Source of the DNA: Pollutimonas sp963712655
GTDB lineage: Bacteria > Pseudomonadota > Gammaproteobacteria > Burkholderiales > Burkholderiaceae_B
NCBI GenBank assembly: GCA_963712655.1
Contig: CAVQIT010000007.1
Span: 186,001-250,000 of the forward strand
Length of the DNA: 64,000 nucleotides
Direction of reading: 5' to 3'
Both the position numbers and the translations under genes were made by a program. The notes beneath the pieces are model-generated. The model did no database searches. It saw nothing but the letters and a program-made list of their open reading frames with translations, and was not told where the DNA came from. Below are positions 27,166 through 35,272 of this stretch, piece after piece. Position 1 is the stretch's first letter; every line of letters begins with the position of its first letter.

Positions 27166-27847
27166 GCGCGCGATGCTTTCGATTTCGCCGAAGTCGGCGG
27201 CACCGTAGGGAATGTATGCAAGCGGCCAGGTGCCGAGTTGATCGTGTAATCTATCTTGGAAGATGGGCTGGCATGGGAAGGTGTCTCCTTGGGAACGATG
27301 CCTTGGCTGTGGAAAACGATAGCGCTACCGGATTACGCGGAACTCAGAAAAGTTCGAGTAACGTCCGTCTCTTGGCCGGCTCACGATAATACAGATATCT
27401 TTTGGGACGCGGTTCATATCGGTAGTCCCAATCGTATGCGAAAGCCTTGATTTTATGTTGGTTTTTGCATACGATCGGGGCCTTTCCCATGAAACCGCTC
27501 GACCCTTCCGCCAAAGCATTGTTGGAGTCACTGGCAGTACTCCACGAGGAAGACATCAAATGGAAGCTCGTCGTAAGTTCTTGATTCCGAACGTGTGTAC
27601 TGAATTTGGCGTGGCGTTTGCAAACACGTTCGATGTGCTGCTCAAGTTGGAAGCAGAGTTTGTCCTGGCCGCGTAAGGCGTCATCCCTGCAGACGGCCTG
27701 GCCGAGCTCGGTCAAGTGATTATCGAATCTGCGCGCCTGAGAAAAATGCCGATTGCGAGTCGCTCCTCCAGAAGAGCCCTAACAACATTTGTGCGTGTTT
27801 GGAAAAGGCCATTATGCTTGCCTGATCCCGCCCATGACCCACTTGCG
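27166..27847. other. Mostly non-coding interval with hydrolase 5' extension and a short fragment
   Basis: 27166-27274 probably encodes the real N-terminus of the hydrolase (see that entry). Beyond it I find no full gene. A 31-codon plus-strand frame at 27489-27584 begins MKPLDPSAKALLESLAVLHE, which resembles the start of Aes/lipase-type alpha/beta hydrolases (MPLDPQAKALLDxL...), but the similarity ends there, so at most it is a remnant. The rest up to the Bug stop at 27848 holds nothing I recognise. Confidence 0.4.
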
Positions 27848-28825
27848 TCAACCGGCCTTGGCGCCGGAAATGTCGATGACTTCCCGCCACTTTTTCTTTT
27901 CGTTCTCAAGAAAAGGTTTGATTTTGCCTTGAGCCATGTTCATAGGGACCAGTCCCATTTCCAGCAGTCTTTCTCTCATTTGTTCTGTTTTCAGGATTTC
28001 ACTGATCTCTTTGCCAAGGCGATCGCTCGCTTGTTTGGGAAGTCCCGCCGGAGCCATAAGCAGTATCCAGCCCTGTAAATCGAAGTCTTCCACACCTTGC
28101 TCCGCCAATGTGGGAATATCGGGAAGATTGGGAATCCGGGTGGACGAGGTAACACCAATAGGCTTGACCCTGCCTCCCTGGAGTGCGGCGGCCACGACAG
28201 GAACGTTGTCGGAAATGAAGTCGACTTGCCCGCCGATCAAGTCGGTCAGGCTTTGAGACCCACCTTTGTAAGGAACATGCAGCGCTTTGATGCCGGTGTC
28301 GTGCAAATACTTGGAAATAACCAAGTGGGGAGTCGTCCCAACCCCCGACGTCCCAAACCTGAGTTCCGCTCCTGGCTTCTTTGCCGCGGCTATCATTTCC
28401 TTGACATTACTGAAGCCGGCATCCTTCTTCACCACCATGACCTGCGGCGCCCAGGCGATAGCGGCGATGGGCTCGAAATCCCTCAAGGTGTCATAGGCGA
28501 CTGTCTCGGGTTTCAGCAAGGGCCCAATGGTCAGCGGGCCGGTAGAGCCCATGAATAGCGTATACCCGTCCGGAGCCTGGCTGCCCGCGTAGGCGGTTCC
28601 AATCGTGCCTCCCGCGCCTACCCGATTTTCAACAATCACCGCTTGTCCGATTTTTGGCGACAGCATTTCAGCAAGAAGCCGCATTGAAACATCCGATGAA
28701 TTTCCAGGAGGAAAGGGGACTACGATCTTGACCGCTTTCTCGGGCCAGGCTGCCTGTACGGAAAACGAGCCCAGGCCCAACCCGCCAAGCAGTAATGCAA
28801 TAGATATTTTCTTGAAGCTATTCAT
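27848..28825 (-). CDS. Bug-family periplasmic substrate-binding protein
   Basis: 325 residues with signal peptide (SIALLLGGLGLGSFSVQA), WPEKAVKIVVPFPPGNSSD (Asn replaces the usual second Gly of PGG), VENRVGAGGTIGTAYAGSQAPDGY, GTSGVGTTPHLVISKYL and VPYKGGSQSLTDLIGGQVD. It is the last gene of the minus-strand TauD-LysR-nitrilase-RraA-Bug unit, 34 bp after the RraA-like gene. Its ligand is probably the compound processed by the dioxygenase/amidase upstream; this is context only. Confidence 0.95.
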   Translation of the reverse strand: MNSFKKISIALLLGGLGLGSFSVQAAWPEKAVKIVVPFPPGNSSDVSMRLLAEMLSPKIGQAVIVENRVGAGGTIGTAYAGSQAPDGYTLFMGSTGPLTIGPLLKPETVAYDTLRDFEPIAAIAWAPQVMVVKKDAGFSNVKEMIAAAKKPGAELRFGTSGVGTTPHLVISKYLHDTGIKALHVPYKGGSQSLTDLIGGQVDFISDNVPVVAAALQGGRVKPIGVTSSTRIPNLPDIPTLAEQGVEDFDLQGWILLMAPAGLPKQASDRLGKEISEILKTEQMRERLLEMGLVPMNMAQGKIKPFLENEKKKWREVIDISGAKAG

Positions 28826-28859
28826 GCGACGCCCCTTCGATTAGATGCCGATTAACGGA

Positions 28860-29525
28860 TTACATGTCACTCATCACAAAATTTGTTGCCCCGGACAGGG
28901 TTCCCAGGCGATTGCCGTTGCGCATCTTTTCTCCATTGCTGACGCCGCGCTGCTGTTTTTCGCGCGCCATTCTCGAGACCTCTTCCACATCCTCCGGAGG
29001 CAAGACCAGCACGCCGTTTTCGTCGGCGAGAATAATGTCGCCGGCGCTTACCGCAACGCCTCCACAGGAAACCGGACGATTCAGCCGTCCGCCGAGGTTG
29101 TAGATCCGCGTAGTGATGGGAGAAATTCCCCTGCACCAGACCAAAAATCCAAGTTCCTCGATTTCCGAGGGATCGGTGCACATCCCGTCGACAATGGCGC
29201 CACTTGCGCCTGACAACACGGCCCCCAAGGTCACTCCGCCTCCGAGGCAGGCATGCTTTTCGTCGCCCAGCCTGTCAATGACAAGCACATCGCCTTTTCG
29301 CAGCAGGCTCAAGGTGTGGTGCAGCAGCGTGGAGTCTTGCGCCGGCAAGGCCAGCGTCACCGCTGTTCCTATAATCTTTTTGCTGTGATTCAAGGGCCGA
29401 ATGTCGGGGCGCATGAATCCCCAATGCCTGAAATGGCCCACAGTTGCCGTTTCAACGTCGCCGAGCAGGTCGACATAGCTGCTGTTCAGCTCGGGCGGCA
29501 TATGGCCTATGTCAAATTTCTTCAT
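28860..29525 (-). CDS. RraA-like protein (HMG/CHA-aldolase fold)
   Basis: 221 residues with the RraA/MenG-like fold: TATVGHFRHWGFMRPDIRPL, GTAVTLALPAQDSTLLHH, GDVLVIDRLGDEKHACLGG, GAIVDGMCTDPSEIEELGF and ADENGVLVLPPEDVEEV. In class II pyruvate aldolases of this fold the motif is DGxxRD, with the Arg binding the pyruvyl carboxylate; here it is DGMCTD, so the Arg is replaced by Thr. Aldolase or oxaloacetate decarboxylase activity is therefore doubtful. ATG 29525 overlaps the nitrilase stop by one base (TAATG), showing translational coupling; longer in-frame starts lie inside the upstream gene. Confidence 0.85.
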   Translation of the reverse strand: MKKFDIGHMPPELNSSYVDLLGDVETATVGHFRHWGFMRPDIRPLNHSKKIIGTAVTLALPAQDSTLLHHTLSLLRKGDVLVIDRLGDEKHACLGGGVTLGAVLSGASGAIVDGMCTDPSEIEELGFLVWCRGISPITTRIYNLGGRLNRPVSCGGVAVSAGDIILADENGVLVLPPEDVEEVSRMAREKQQRGVSNGEKMRNGNRLGTLSGATNFVMSDM

Positions 29526-30340
29526 TACAGTACCTTGTGTTTTGCTATGGGAATTTGAGCTCGAACTTCCTGGATTCTGTCCAGGCTCATGGTCGCGGTT
29601 GCGTAGCCGTCTCCATCGGAAGCCTTTGCGATGACATGGCCCCATGGATCGACAATCAATGACTGCCCATACGTGTGGCGCACTTCATTGCCCTGCTTGA
29701 AAGGGCCTTGAGAACCCGGCGCGAGAAAGTAGCATTGGCTTTCGATGGCGCGGGCTCTGCACAAGACCTCCCAGTGGTCCTTTCCTGTTTGAAGCGTGAA
29801 AGCCGCCGGCAGCACCAGAACATTCGCGCCTTTCTTGACCAATTGCTCGAACAGTTCGGGGAAGCGCAAGTCGTAGCAGATGGCCAGCCCGATCTTGAAG
29901 TTGCCCACATCCGCGACAACAATGGATTCTCCTGGCGCCACAGCATCGGATTCGCCATATCGAAGTCCATCCGGCGTGTAGATATCGAACAGGTGAATCT
30001 TGCGATAGCGGGCGATTTCCTCTCCATGCGGGTTGAACATTACGGAGGTGTTGTAGACCTTGTTTCCTGACGCCGTCATTTCATAGAAGCTGCCCGAATG
30101 GACATATGCGCCGCAATCGATGGCGAGCTTTCGACACATCGAATAGGCGGGCCCGCCGCGTTCCGGTTCTCCCGCCGCAATTTTTTCTTCGGTACTGCCG
30201 CCAGCCCAATCAAAGTGCTCGGGAAACATGACCATGTCGCTGCCATCGTTTCTGATGGCGGCGCGCGCCAGGCGCTCCGCTTTGTCGATGTTGGCCTTTT
30301 TGTCCGACACCGAGTTCATTTGGATAAGCGATACTTTCAT
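29525..30340 (-). CDS. Carbon-nitrogen hydrolase (nitrilase superfamily amidase)
   Basis: 271 residues starting MKVSLIQMNSVSDKKANIDKA. The catalytic triad is visible: Glu in VMFPEHFDWAGG (~43), Lys in YRKIHLFDIYTP (~111) and Cys in KIGLAICYDLRFPELFEQL (~146). This arrangement and the ARYRKIHLFD context match the NIT1/omega-amidase-like branch (branch 10), which hydrolyses omega-amides of dicarboxylates such as deaminated glutathione. The start at 30340 is chosen over an in-frame codon at 30361 that would overlap the LysR gene. It is 11 bp downstream of the LysR stop and coupled to the RraA-like gene. Confidence 0.9.
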   Translation of the reverse strand: MKVSLIQMNSVSDKKANIDKAERLARAAIRNDGSDMVMFPEHFDWAGGSTEEKIAAGEPERGGPAYSMCRKLAIDCGAYVHSGSFYEMTASGNKVYNTSVMFNPHGEEIARYRKIHLFDIYTPDGLRYGESDAVAPGESIVVADVGNFKIGLAICYDLRFPELFEQLVKKGANVLVLPAAFTLQTGKDHWEVLCRARAIESQCYFLAPGSQGPFKQGNEVRHTYGQSLIVDPWGHVIAKASDGDGYATATMSLDRIQEVRAQIPIAKHKVL

Positions 30341-30351
30341 TTCCTGTTCCT

Positions 30352-31272
30352 TTATTGCCAAGCGACTCGAGGATTGGCCCGCTCGCAGTAATCGGTTGCC
30401 GCGTTGCGCGCCAGGGCGGCAACCGCCCTCGATAATCCCTGGTCCTGGTTCTTTAGAAAAATGGCTTGGTAGTTCACCGACCCCAAAGGGATCTCCAGCC
30501 TGATTTTCAATAGCTCGCCGGTTGACAGTTCGCGCTGAACGATTGCCTCGGGCACGGCGGCCAAGCCAATCCCGGACACAGCCAACTGGAGGTTGGTAGG
30601 CACCGCATGCGAAACATGAATCAGTTGAGGGCGAACATCCAACAACTGAAAGTACTGGTCTATTCTCAGTTGCGATCGCGTTCCCTGCGGATATCCGATA
30701 ATCGGGTACTTGGCCAAGTCTTCAGGCGACAGGGCGGTTGAGGTCGAAAGCCCAAGTCGCGGGCTTGCAACAAATGCCATTGAAAATGTGCATAAGGGAA
30801 CGACCTCGAATCGATCGCCCACATCTTCGTTATCGGCGCCCAGAACCAAGTCGATCCGCCCAATTCCAAGCTCCCTGATCAGCGCTTCCGTAAGCTCGGT
30901 CTTCAGGTTGATCGATATGTTTGGATAATCGTGCCGCAACGTGTCGACCAGACCGGGCAGGATGGTGGGTATGAGGGTGCTGGTGATACCCAGGCGCAAT
31001 GTGCCGGCAAGCTTGCCGGGATCGAGCATCGAGGCTTTCAACGCATTGTGCGCGTTGACGATTTGTTCCGCATGCTTCAAAAACACTGTGCCGGCGGCGG
31101 TCGGCTCGTAGCCGTCGTCTCCCTTGGTGAAGAGACACACCCCCAGATCCTGCTCCAGCGACGCAATGCGGCTCGAGACCGCGGGTTGGGTAAGGCAAAG
31201 TTTATCTGCCGTGGCCTTGATGCTCCGAAGCTTGGCCAGCCATAGCGCGGTATTCAAGAATCGGATATTCAC
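30352..31272 (-). CDS. LysR-family transcriptional regulator embedded in the TauD-nitrilase operon
   Basis: 306 residues: HTH at ~17-55 (SIKATADKLCLTQPAVSSRIASLEQDLGVCLFTK) and a C-terminal effector domain (LRLGITSTLIPTILPGLVDTL). Unlike most LTTRs it is not divergent from its targets. Its ATG overlaps the stop of the TauD-like gene (ATGA at 31272-31269) and the nitrilase gene follows 11 bp later, so it is translated within the operon and would autoregulate with the whole unit. An AT-rich inverted repeat at 32235-32267, upstream of the operon, is a possible site of action. Confidence 0.92.
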   Translation of the reverse strand: MNIRFLNTALWLAKLRSIKATADKLCLTQPAVSSRIASLEQDLGVCLFTKGDDGYEPTAAGTVFLKHAEQIVNAHNALKASMLDPGKLAGTLRLGITSTLIPTILPGLVDTLRHDYPNISINLKTELTEALIRELGIGRIDLVLGADNEDVGDRFEVVPLCTFSMAFVASPRLGLSTSTALSPEDLAKYPIIGYPQGTRSQLRIDQYFQLLDVRPQLIHVSHAVPTNLQLAVSGIGLAAVPEAIVQRELSTGELLKIRLEIPLGSVNYQAIFLKNQDQGLSRAVAALARNAATDYCERANPRVAWQ

Positions 31273-32174
31273 GAATGATGCTCTGGCAAATTTGCGCTGA
31301 TTCGAGCCATTACAGGCGGCTCGCCCTCGAGCGTCGTCCTGTGCATTGTTCTGACATACTTCGTATCGTCAAACCCTGTCGCGCAGTGTTGAGTGCATCG
31401 GTTGTCCCAAAGGACGGCATCGTGGGGCTGCCATTTTTGCGTGTAAATGAATGCTGGATTCTGGGAAAATTTTTGCAAGTAAGCAATCAGCCCGGCGCCC
31501 TCGTCAACCGGCAGGCCCTCGATGTCGCAAGCCCATCGGCCAATATAAAGCGATGTCCTCCCGCTGACAGGATGCAGGCGGACCAAAGGGTGATAGACGT
31601 CCGGGCGATCCCGCTTTTGTTCCTCGGTGAGCGGGTCCATAAGGGGATAGTGCCTGGAATGCAGGTCGATTCGGCTATATCGCGCCCGGCGTCCGGCGAT
31701 GGCGGCCTTGATCCCGGATGGAAGAGCCTTAAAGGCGGCATACATATCGACGAAGAAGGTGTCTCCACGCTCGGGCGGGACGCTTTTGGCGTACAGAAAC
31801 GATCCCGCGTTTGGTATGGCCTTGTCCTCGCCGTCTGTGTGAAACCCTTCGCCCGCCCGCTTCAGGCCCGATTCACCGACCGCGCCGGCACTGACTGGTT
31901 TGCCCGGGTCTTCCTTGCTTGCGTTCGAAACGACGAAGATTTCCGGATAGTTCTCAAGGTTGAACTTGAGTGGGGTCATGATATGCACGTCGCCCAGCTC
32001 TTTGGTAAAACCAATGTGCTCTTGGGGCGTCATGTCAATGCCCCTGAATATCAGGATTGAATGGTCCGACCAGGCTTGCTTGATGGCCTGGATTTCTTCT
32101 TTTGAAAGCTTCAGCCCCTTGGGACAGTCGAGAATATCAGCCCCAAAGCCATTTTGATTTGGAACAATTTTCAT
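31269..32174 (-). CDS. TauD/TfdA-family Fe(II)/2-oxoglutarate-dependent dioxygenase
   Basis: 301 residues. It opens with IVPNQNGFGADILDCPKGL and LIFRGIDMTPQEHIGFTKELGDVH. The facial triad is His-x-Asp in GEGFHTDGEDKAIPN (~115) and His in DNRCTQHCATGFDDTK (~262); the 2-oxoglutarate-binding Arg follows in YVRTMHRTTLEGEPP. Family members hydroxylate next to sulfonates, aryloxy or amine groups, releasing the group as an aldehyde/ketone product. It leads the operon with LysR, nitrilase, RraA-like and Bug genes. The substrate is unknown; the amidase suggests an amide-bearing compound. Confidence 0.92.
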   Translation of the reverse strand: MKIVPNQNGFGADILDCPKGLKLSKEEIQAIKQAWSDHSILIFRGIDMTPQEHIGFTKELGDVHIMTPLKFNLENYPEIFVVSNASKEDPGKPVSAGAVGESGLKRAGEGFHTDGEDKAIPNAGSFLYAKSVPPERGDTFFVDMYAAFKALPSGIKAAIAGRRARYSRIDLHSRHYPLMDPLTEEQKRDRPDVYHPLVRLHPVSGRTSLYIGRWACDIEGLPVDEGAGLIAYLQKFSQNPAFIYTQKWQPHDAVLWDNRCTQHCATGFDDTKYVRTMHRTTLEGEPPVMARISANLPEHHS

Positions 32175-32234
32175 GCGTCATTGCCTCACTAGGTTGTGAA
32201 GGCATGATGCTTTAGCGTGCAAGGTAGTGCAACA

Positions 32235-32267
32235 CAAAAAAAATTTCGAACTATAAAATTTTTTTTG
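32235..32267. promoter_or_regulatory. AT-rich inverted repeat upstream of the TauD operon
   Basis: Perfect 12-bp arms CAAAAAAAATTT / AAATTTTTTTTG separated by 9 bp, lying 61 bp upstream of the TauD ATG and 16 bp before the ParE-like start. The location suits an operator for the operon's LysR or an UP-type element for either divergent promoter. There is no direct evidence of binding. Confidence 0.4.
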
Positions 32268-32282
32268 AGATTGTATGCGCCT

Positions 32283-32582
32283 ATGGAAAAATCTAGCGGG
32301 GAATCAGTGACAAAGCAGGAGGATTTTGATCGCATCCTTGAGCATCTGGCCAAATATCAGGTCGAAAATTCAGCGCTGCGCATTCAAGAGATCGTGACGG
32401 CACTCAACGTGCTGCAGCACAACCCCTTGATCGGTCGCCCAATAAATAACGATAAGCAAGCATTGGTGATAGGGCGTCGTTCGCACGGCTATTTGGCGTT
32501 GTACCGGTACATTGCCGAAATCGATACCGTTTTTGTCCTTGCGGTACGCCGCCAGCGGGAGGCTGGCTATACGGCACCTTGA
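32283..32582 (+). CDS. ParE/RelE-superfamily toxin, apparently without antitoxin
   Basis: 99 residues. From residue ~14 it follows ParE-type toxins closely (DFDRILEHLAKYQVENSALR, then EIVTALNVLQHNPLIGRPI, GYLALYRYIAEIDTVFVLAVRRQREAGY). The first residues (MEKSSGESVTKQ) do not look like the usual VxxTxxAxxD beginning, so the N-terminus may have been replaced. The preceding 108 bp hold no antitoxin frame, whereas in functional systems the antitoxin precedes parE. It is therefore an orphan, possibly inactive or controlled by a distant antitoxin. ParE toxins poison DNA gyrase. Confidence 0.75.
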   Translation: MEKSSGESVTKQEDFDRILEHLAKYQVENSALRIQEIVTALNVLQHNPLIGRPINNDKQALVIGRRSHGYLALYRYIAEIDTVFVLAVRRQREAGYTAP

Positions 32583-32604
32583 GCCGCGGCGAGCAGCGTT
32601 GCTA

Positions 32605-33063
32605 TCAGTAGGGCACTTGTTGACCGAATTGCACGGGCAGGCGTACCTGCGCTTCGGGAAGAGCCGCCTGGACGGCACGCAGACCTTCGACCGCCTGACT
32701 GAAGTCCGCGTAACGTGCGATCGTGACGCCGGCCTGGTCAAAGTGCTCGACCGACAACGGTTGAGGTACTAGCTGCCGCAGTCGGGCCTGAGCGGTTTGG
32801 GCCGATACCCGGGAAATGGCGACCTCGTTGCGCGAGACGCCCACGACCCCTTGTGCGTTGATCAGCAAGGTCGACTGGCTGTCGGCCAGATGCGCCGGAA
32901 TCACCTTGAACTTGCTCTTGCCGACCCGGTAGACAGGCAGGTCGCCCCATTGAGCGATCTGTTCCTTGGACAGCTTTTGCCCAGGAGTGGGTACATCGGT
33001 AGCGGCATGGCTTGCCAGTGTCAGCGACGCACTGAGCAGGCCGAGGAAAAATAGCTTCTTCAT
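32605..33063 (-). CDS. Small secreted protein, probable external chaperone of the adjacent kexin-like protease
   Basis: 152 residues with a signal peptide (KKLFFLGLLSASLTLASHA). The mature part includes GQKLSKEQIAQWGDLPVYRVGKSKFKVIPAHLAD, LLINAQGVVGVSRNEVAI and a C-terminal PVQFGQQVPY. It begins 33 bp downstream of the protease stop on the same strand. In Aeromonas, the kexin-like serine protease ASP needs a secreted chaperone of about 150 residues encoded directly downstream (ORF2); gene order, size, export signal and partner type all match here. Assignment rests on that parallel rather than on a motif I can verify, so it is tentative. Confidence 0.6.
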   Translation of the reverse strand: MKKLFFLGLLSASLTLASHAATDVPTPGQKLSKEQIAQWGDLPVYRVGKSKFKVIPAHLADSQSTLLINAQGVVGVSRNEVAISRVSAQTAQARLRQLVPQPLSVEHFDQAGVTIARYADFSQAVEGLRAVQAALPEAQVRLPVQFGQQVPY

Positions 33064-33096
33064 GTCACTGTATCCTGGAATGAAGGGGTGTCTTGA

Positions 33097-35091
33097 CTAT
33101 TGCGCAATGATGCGCGCTTCGGCAGTAAAACGAAAGTCCGCCGGTGTCCCGTTGTCTGCGGCGGGACACGGTTTTGATTCGCCATAGACCCATTGGCCGT
33201 CGATATATCTGGCGACCTCGGTTGAAATGGCCGGGTTGGACGCTACGGCAAAGATCTCCCAGTCGCCTTGGGCGGGTTCCCCGTAGAACGCGAAGCTTGC
33301 CACCGCGTAGTCTTCGAAGCTATCCCAGCCGTCGGCCTTGAAATGGTCGTTGGGCACCTTCAACAGCGAAACCGTACCGGAAGGCGATTTGACCGCGATG
33401 CCCAGAGAGCCCAGACATACGTTCTCACCCGACAGGCGGACTTGGAACTGGTCCACGGTTTGCTCGCCGGAGGGCAGCTTGCCTATTGACGTTACCCGCT
33501 GATAGGCGAAGGGCCCTTCGTGTGTCGGTGTGCCGTCAAGGTCGGCGGGGGACTCGACCGCTCCGTTGTACCAGTAGGCTACCGGCGTGAAATCCGGAAT
33601 CTTGACGTCGCCGCCGCGGCTTAAGGCCGGATTCTTTGCGTATTCCTGCGCCAGTGCGATAGCGCGCTCGGTATCGGGTACGCCAAAGCCATACCAGTTC
33701 GAATACTCATATCCCACTGCATTTTTCTGCCAGCCCAGTTCCATGGGGACGCTCGTCGCGCCATCATGGATGTCGGCCGCGCTCCCCATTTGCCCGACGA
33801 CGGGCAGGTTGGTGTTCAAGTCGTACAACGCGCCATAAGGATGGTCGCCGCGAAGAGGAACGTTACCGACGTAACCGGTGTCGACCTTGCGCGCCGAGAG
33901 GCGCAGTATGTCTCGGACATCGCGCCAGGTGAGGGCGGGGTTGGCACTCAGTATCAAGGCGGCCAGGCCGGTGATGGTGGGGGTGGCGGCCGACGTGCCG
34001 TTCATATAGGTGTAGTCGCAGTCAAGGTTGTCGGGTTTGCCGTTATGCTCGGATTGGCCACGCAGGAACGGTGTTCTTGCGCCCGTGTAGCTGTACCCAT
34101 CGACGCAGCCGCGGATATCGGTACTGAAGATGGTGGGACCATCGTTGCCGCGCGGGCCCGCAACTTCGCCGTATGTGCCGTAACCGCCGTATTCGCCGCC
34201 CATGCCGGTAATCCAGACGACAGAGCCGGCGCTGCTGTAAGTACTGGCGCTACCCATGGCGTTGAGGGCGGCCACGGTGATAATGTTGGACTCCAGTGTC
34301 ATGGGGTCGTTGGCGGGATTGGTGCAATCGTAGTACGCCACATTGACGCCGCACAGACTTTCGGCGAAGGAATTGCCGGCCGCCTTGAGGAACACGGCGC
34401 CTTTGCCGTCTCGCAGATTTTTGAGGCCTCTTACCGCGCTGGTGTCGGCATCGGTTTCGGAGTCGTAGGGCCTGGCGGAGCTGTCGCCGCCATAAGACGC
34501 GTTGAAGACATCGGCTTTGCTGGACCAGGGCGCATTGCCATAAGCCAGGAAGAAGGCGTTGGACTCTTGCTGCCCTTCGAGCAGGTTGGCCGCACCTACT
34601 CGCACCCGGGGCGCGATTCCCATGACGCCCTTGCCGTTCTGTGCCGCTGCGATGATGCCGGCGACGACGGTGCCGTGAGGTGCGGAATTGTGGTTGAGCG
34701 AGACGGGGAAGGGGTCATCGGTCTTGGTCAGAAAATTCCATGACATGGACCTGTCGGCGTTAGGCGCCAGATCTTCGTTGCGCAGATCGGTTCCGGAGTC
34801 GAGCACCAGTACATTGACCTCTTGGCCTTTGATGCCTTGCCGGTGCGCTGGCTCAACGTTCAGGTCGAGTCCGCCGGAGAATGTTTCCGGATAGCTCTTG
34901 AAAAAGCTGGCACCATAGTTCAGGGCCCACTGAAACGTATACAAGGGCTCGGTCTCGCCCGTTAAGCAGGCATAAGGCCCGGTTTCTCGGCAGGCCACCC
35001 CGGCGGTATTGGAGCCGCCGCTGCCATCACAGGCGGCCAGCAGCGATGCGACCAGGGAAAGCATGCCAAAACGCATTATTCTTGTAGTCAT
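33097..35091 (-). CDS. Kexin-like subtilase (S8) lipoprotein with P domain
   Basis: 664 residues from ATG 35091. Lipoprotein signal MLSLVASLLAACDG (lipobox Cys ~21). The S8 triad is Asp in VNVLVLDSGTDLRN (~100), His in NHNSAPHGTVVAGIIAA (~140) and Ser in YMNGTSAATPTITGLAAL (~360). The C-terminal ~130 residues form a proprotein-convertase P domain (VDQFQVRLSGENVCLGSLGI, KSPSGTVSLLKVPND, AQGDWEIFAV). There is no autotransporter barrel, so it is anchored or released in the envelope rather than being an SphB1-type autotransporter. The start is uncertain: in-frame alternatives at 35136 and 35151 would extend the N-region. It is probably matured with the small protein encoded next to it. Confidence 0.88.
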   Translation of the reverse strand: MTTRIMRFGMLSLVASLLAACDGSGGSNTAGVACRETGPYACLTGETEPLYTFQWALNYGASFFKSYPETFSGGLDLNVEPAHRQGIKGQEVNVLVLDSGTDLRNEDLAPNADRSMSWNFLTKTDDPFPVSLNHNSAPHGTVVAGIIAAAQNGKGVMGIAPRVRVGAANLLEGQQESNAFFLAYGNAPWSSKADVFNASYGGDSSARPYDSETDADTSAVRGLKNLRDGKGAVFLKAAGNSFAESLCGVNVAYYDCTNPANDPMTLESNIITVAALNAMGSASTYSSAGSVVWITGMGGEYGGYGTYGEVAGPRGNDGPTIFSTDIRGCVDGYSYTGARTPFLRGQSEHNGKPDNLDCDYTYMNGTSAATPTITGLAALILSANPALTWRDVRDILRLSARKVDTGYVGNVPLRGDHPYGALYDLNTNLPVVGQMGSAADIHDGATSVPMELGWQKNAVGYEYSNWYGFGVPDTERAIALAQEYAKNPALSRGGDVKIPDFTPVAYWYNGAVESPADLDGTPTHEGPFAYQRVTSIGKLPSGEQTVDQFQVRLSGENVCLGSLGIAVKSPSGTVSLLKVPNDHFKADGWDSFEDYAVASFAFYGEPAQGDWEIFAVASNPAISTEVARYIDGQWVYGESKPCPAADNGTPADFRFTAEARIIAQ

Positions 35092-35233
35092 GAGTCGTTC
35101 GGATTTACGTTGTACGGCCTTGCGGACATTGCGCATGGAGTGCTGCTTCAAAACTTCCTAGCGACCCGAATTATAATTGAAACAAAAAAAATCAAAAAGA
35201 AATAAATAGAATTACTGGTTTTTTGCAGGGAAG

Positions 35234-35258
35234 CTCTGCCTTGCGAACGCAGCGCTCT
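35234..35258. repeat. 25-nt copy of the tRNA-Ala(CGC) anticodon arm/D-stem (possible att remnant)
   Basis: CTCTGCCTTGCGAACGCAGCGCTCT matches 39854-39878 inside tRNA-Ala at 24 of 25 positions, in the same orientation. An 18-nt exact run is not expected by chance in 64 kb. It lies 15 bp beyond the end of the LysR gene and defines a 4.6-kb interval ending at the intact tRNA. Confidence 0.65.
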
Positions 35259-35272
35259 TTCCGAGCTTGGCC

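Noticed and set aside
27344..27715. A 123-codon minus-strand frame after the hydrolase
   Set aside because: No domain, no ribosome-binding site, composition unlike neighbouring genes; treated as non-coding.
33097..35151. Autotransporter subtilase (SphB1-like), known from Bordetella
   Set aside because: The C-terminus is a P domain, not a 12-strand beta-barrel, and the protein is too short for an autotransporter.
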